A DNA stretch of 63,431 nucleotides from Clostridia bacterium (GTDB taxonomy: Bacteria > Bacillota > Clostridia > Christensenellales > Aristaeellaceae). Location: NCBI GenBank assembly GCA_017429695.1, contig JAFROK010000056.1:1-63431 (forward strand), written 5' to 3'. The position numbers were made by a program, and so were the translations under genes. Of the stretch, positions 60,893 to 63,431 are shown one piece after another. The notes below the pieces were generated by a model. It saw only the letters and a program-made list of their open reading frames with translations. It had not been told where the DNA came from and did no database searches. Position 1 is the first letter of the stretch. Each line of letters begins with the position of its first letter.

Positions 60893-61167
60893 TTACTATC
60901 CTGAACCGGGCCAGGCTGCTGGCGGATTCCGACAGCGAGGAAGCGGCCAGAGTGAAGGAGACCCTGAAGGCTGCCGGGATTTCGTATGATGTGCGCACCG
61001 TGCAGAACCATACGGCGCTGGGTAAGGCGATTCACTCAGGAGTTGGCGTCGGCGTATACGGGGGCGGAATGTCCGCGTCTTCATTCAGCGACCAGAGCAC
61101 CTATATCTATATGATTTATGTGCGCAGGAAGGACCTGGAAAAGGCAAAGGAAGTCTGCCACCTGTAA
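60889..61167 (+). CDS. Small DUF2007-like protein
   Basis: 92 residues. Beginning 'MITILNRARLLADSDSEEAARVKETLKAAGISYDVRT', with a glycine-rich centre and a final 'YMIYVRRKDLEKAKEVCHL', this fits the small ferredoxin-like fold of the DUF2007/signal-transducing group, where members may bind nucleotides or partners; I am not certain. It overlaps the kinase stop by 4 bases, so it is produced with the two-component system. It could modulate the kinase (inference). Confidence 0.65.
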   Translation: MITILNRARLLADSDSEEAARVKETLKAAGISYDVRTVQNHTALGKAIHSGVGVGVYGGGMSASSFSDQSTYIYMIYVRRKDLEKAKEVCHL

Positions 61168-61224
61168 CAGGCGGCGGACTGTTTTATACGGTTCCGGAAC
61201 AGACATGAACGGAGTGATCAGGAT

Positions 61225-61866
61225 ATGAGGATTATTACGGTCAGCCGGCAGTTCGGCAGCGGCGGGCGGGAACTGGGGAAACGCCTGGCGGATCTGCTGG
61301 GATGGGACTATTATGACCGGGAAATCATCCAGGCACTGGCGGAAGACCAGGGTATGAGTCCGGAATACCTGCACAAGGTGCTGAGCGGCCACGGATGGCA
61401 CCAGTACCAGCTGACCTACCGCAACAGCTTCCGCCAGCCGATGGCCGGCGCCTGGAAGCATACGGAGGTGCTGGTGCGCCAGCGGGAAATCCTGCAGGAG
61501 ATTGCCGCTGCCGGAAACGACTGTGTGATTGTGGGCCGGGACGCGGACGTGATCCTGCAGGAATATCATCCCTTCCGGATCTATGTGTGCGCGGATATGC
61601 CCAGCCGCCTGGCGCGCTGCATGCGCTATGAGGAAAAAAAGGAACCGGAAGAACGCCTGACGGAAAAGGAAATCCTGCGGAACATCCGCAGCATTGACCG
61701 GAATCGCCGGCAGATCCGGGAAATCCTGACGGGGAAAAAGGCCGGGGACGGCAGTTCGTTTGACCTGACCGTCAATGCGGCTGAATGGGAGATTAAGGAA
61801 CTGACGGAAGCGGTGGCGGCTTTTGCCGGACGGTGGTTTGAGAGGTCGGGTGCGGAAGGAAAATGA
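61225..61866 (+). CDS. Cytidylate kinase-like protein
   Basis: 213 residues. N-terminal P-loop in 'SRQFGSGGRELGKRLADLLGWDYYDREII', then 'CVIVGRDADVIL' and 'IYVCADMPSRLARCMR', which is the pattern of the cytidylate-kinase-like (Cmk2) P-loop family common in Firmicutes. Authentic Cmk enzymes phosphorylate CMP; this family's substrate is usually not proven. A G-rich 'CAGGAT' SD precedes the ATG. It is coupled by ATGA overlap to the MATE transporter gene. Confidence 0.85.
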   Translation: MRIITVSRQFGSGGRELGKRLADLLGWDYYDREIIQALAEDQGMSPEYLHKVLSGHGWHQYQLTYRNSFRQPMAGAWKHTEVLVRQREILQEIAAAGNDCVIVGRDADVILQEYHPFRIYVCADMPSRLARCMRYEEKKEPEERLTEKEILRNIRSIDRNRRQIREILTGKKAGDGSSFDLTVNAAEWEIKELTEAVAAFAGRWFERSGAEGK

Positions 61867-63224
61867 GAAACCAGAAAGCAAAGACTGACCTGACAACCGG
61901 CACGGTATGGAAAAGGCTGCTGGTCTTCTTCCTCCCGATTGCGGCGGGCACGATTATTCAACAGCTCTATAACGCGGCGGACGGGCTGATTGTCGGCCGT
62001 TTTGTGGGAACGAATGCCCTGGCTGCGGTGGGCGGAAGCTCAGCGCAGATTATCAACGTCCTGGTGGGCTTCTTTGTAGCGATGACAGCCGGGGCCTCCG
62101 TGGTCATCGGACAGATCTACGGCGCCGGCCGGAAGGAAGACCTGAACCGGGCCATCGGCAATGCCGTGGCGGCGATGGGAATTGCCGGCATCGGGCTGGC
62201 GGCGGTCGGGCTGGTGGCGTCCCCGGGACTGCTCCGGCTCCTGAATACGCCGGATGAGACGATGGACGGCGCGGTGCTCTACCTGCGCATTTATTTCCTG
62301 GGCGTTCCGTTTGTGATGATCCTGAATATCGAATCCAGCATCCTGCGGGCGCTGGGGGATTCCTTCCATCCGTTCCTGTACATGGTCATCGGATGCGTGA
62401 TGAACATCGTGCTGGACGTGGTGTTTGTGATCGTGTTCGGATGGGATATCGCCGGGGTTGCCATCGCAACGGTGCTGGCCCAGGTGGTGAACGCGGCGCT
62501 GCTGACCCGGAAGCTAGCGAAGGGAACGGATGAATACCGGCTGTCGGTCCGCCAGCTCAAGCTGAGGGGCGTTTACCTGGTCAATATGCTCAGGCTTGGC
62601 GTTCCGGCAGGCCTGCAGTCCTCCATGTACAGCATTTCCAACGTGATTATCCAGGTGGCGGTCAATTCCCTGGGGACGATCGTCGTGGCCTCCTGGGCGA
62701 TGAGCGGGAAGACCGACGGGCTCTTCTGGGCGGTCACCAACGCGATGGGCGCCGCCATTACCAGCTTTATTGCCCAGAATTACGGCGCGGGAAAGACGGA
62801 CCGGGTGAAACAGTGCGTCCGGCAGGGCCTGGTGATGCACTTTATCATCACAATTGCCCTGAGTGCTGCGCTGATGCTGACCGCAATTCCGCTGCTGCGG
62901 ATCCTGACGCCGGATGAAGACGTGGTGCAGACGACCTACACGATCATGGCCTATTTCGTGCCGTACTACTTTACATGGGTGTTGGTGGAAGTGCTGAGCG
63001 CCGTGCTCAGGGGCGTGGGAGACGCGGTATATCCCGTGGTGATTATCGGACTCGGGATCTGCCTGTTCCGGGTGATCTGGATCCTGACGGTGTTTGCCCA
63101 CTTCGGGACGCTGCTGTCCCTCTGCCTGTCCTACACGGTATCCTGGACGATTACCAGCATTGCCCTGGTAATCTACTACCGGAAAGGCGGATGGATGAAC
63201 CGGCGCCGGCTTGTGGACCATTAG
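61863..63224 (+). CDS. MATE family efflux transporter
   Basis: 453 residues with about 12 transmembrane helices in two six-helix halves. The opening 'LLVFFLPIAAGTIIQQLYNAADGLIVGRFVGTNALAAVGGSSAQI' and mid-protein 'GVPAGLQSSMYSISNVIIQVAVNSLG' are characteristic of the NorM/DinF group, which exports drugs or metabolites using Na+ or H+. The partner cytidylate-kinase-like gene overlaps it by 4 bases. A bidirectional terminator follows. Confidence 0.92.
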   Translation: MRNQKAKTDLTTGTVWKRLLVFFLPIAAGTIIQQLYNAADGLIVGRFVGTNALAAVGGSSAQIINVLVGFFVAMTAGASVVIGQIYGAGRKEDLNRAIGNAVAAMGIAGIGLAAVGLVASPGLLRLLNTPDETMDGAVLYLRIYFLGVPFVMILNIESSILRALGDSFHPFLYMVIGCVMNIVLDVVFVIVFGWDIAGVAIATVLAQVVNAALLTRKLAKGTDEYRLSVRQLKLRGVYLVNMLRLGVPAGLQSSMYSISNVIIQVAVNSLGTIVVASWAMSGKTDGLFWAVTNAMGAAITSFIAQNYGAGKTDRVKQCVRQGLVMHFIITIALSAALMLTAIPLLRILTPDEDVVQTTYTIMAYFVPYYFTWVLVEVLSAVLRGVGDAVYPVVIIGLGICLFRVIWILTVFAHFGTLLSLCLSYTVSWTITSIALVIYYRKGGWMNRRRLVDH

Positions 63225-63255
63225 GAACGGGCGGTTTCCCGGTCATCAAAAGAAA

Positions 63256-63281
63256 GCAGGGCTGCAAAAGCCCTGCTTTTT
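63256..63281. terminator. Bidirectional terminator between the MATE gene and tRNAs
   Basis: 8-bp perfect stem GCAGGGCT/AGCCCTGC, GCAAA loop, then TTTTT on the plus strand; on the minus strand it is followed by TTTCTTTT, serving the tRNA operon. Confidence 0.93.
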
Positions 63282-63292
63282 CCATAAAAAAG

Positions 63293-63363
<71 letters not shown>

Positions 63364-63366
63364 AAA

Positions 63367-63431
63367 TGGAGCGGTAGACGGGACTCGGACCCGCGACATC
63401 CACCTTGGCAAGGTGGCACTCTACCAACTGA
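63367..63431 (-). tRNA. tRNA-Gly (anticodon GCC), 5' end beyond the window
   Basis: Minus-strand tRNA with anticodon stem CCACC/GGTGG and loop TTGCCAA (GCC), T-loop GTCCGAGTC, acceptor strand CTACCGC and an encoded CCA end (63369-63367). The 5' acceptor strand lies outside the window. Confidence 0.93.

Overview
The window is a high-GC, gene-dense bacterial chromosome segment with Gram-positive features: a class B sortase beside a giant Cna-type surface protein, LPXTG-like anchoring, canonical SD sequences, sigma-A type promoters, PPi-dependent phosphofructokinase, YitT and VanY-type proteins, and no outer-membrane genes. Together with a ferulic-ester hydrolase resembling the Butyrivibrio Est1E type, this suggests an anaerobic Clostridia member from a gut or rumen (Christensenellales/Aristaeellaceae-like is my guess; the sequence alone does not prove it).

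Layout. 1-5.3 kb: 3' part of a repetitive MBG/MucBP surface protein and a family-5 oligopeptide-binding protein. 5.4-7.4 kb: esterase, an AT-richer relB/yoeB toxin-antitoxin module and two gene remnants. 7.2-12.8 kb (minus strand): small membrane proteins, a lipoprotein, an SGNH hydrolase, and an M20 peptidase coupled to two polytopic membrane proteins (one DUF5058). 12.8-16.2 kb (minus): three consecutive zinc-ribbon membrane paralogues. 16.4-21.5 kb: small membrane protein, flavin/PNPOx-fold protein, SH3 secreted protein, purA and PPi-phosphofructokinase. 21.7-35.1 kb: a cyclic-di-GMP block of five GGDEF/EAL proteins, interrupted by an ABCG-like exporter pair and a MerR regulator. 35.1-48.2 kb: YitT protein, a 3636-residue isopeptide-domain adhesin and its likely sortase. 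48.3-56.6 kb: MacB/Bce-like ABC exporter, a small unknown protein, a relBE-type module, two alpha/beta hydrolases and an OmpR/HK pair. 56.6-63.2 kb: trmB, two M15 peptidases, a second two-component system, a small protein, a cytidylate-kinase-like protein and a MATE exporter. 63.3 kb to the end: two tRNA-Gly genes on the minus strand.

Themes. The window combines c-di-GMP turnover with large surface structures: three intact diguanylate cyclases and two proteins with decayed GGDEF but intact EAL domains lie about 1-15 kb upstream of the adhesin/sortase pair. Cell-envelope sensing and remodelling recurs (two two-component systems, two M15 peptidases, FtsX-type ABC exporter). A period-7 repeat (TTAGTGA-like) occurs in at least five intergenic sites and twice supplies the stop codon of the upstream gene.
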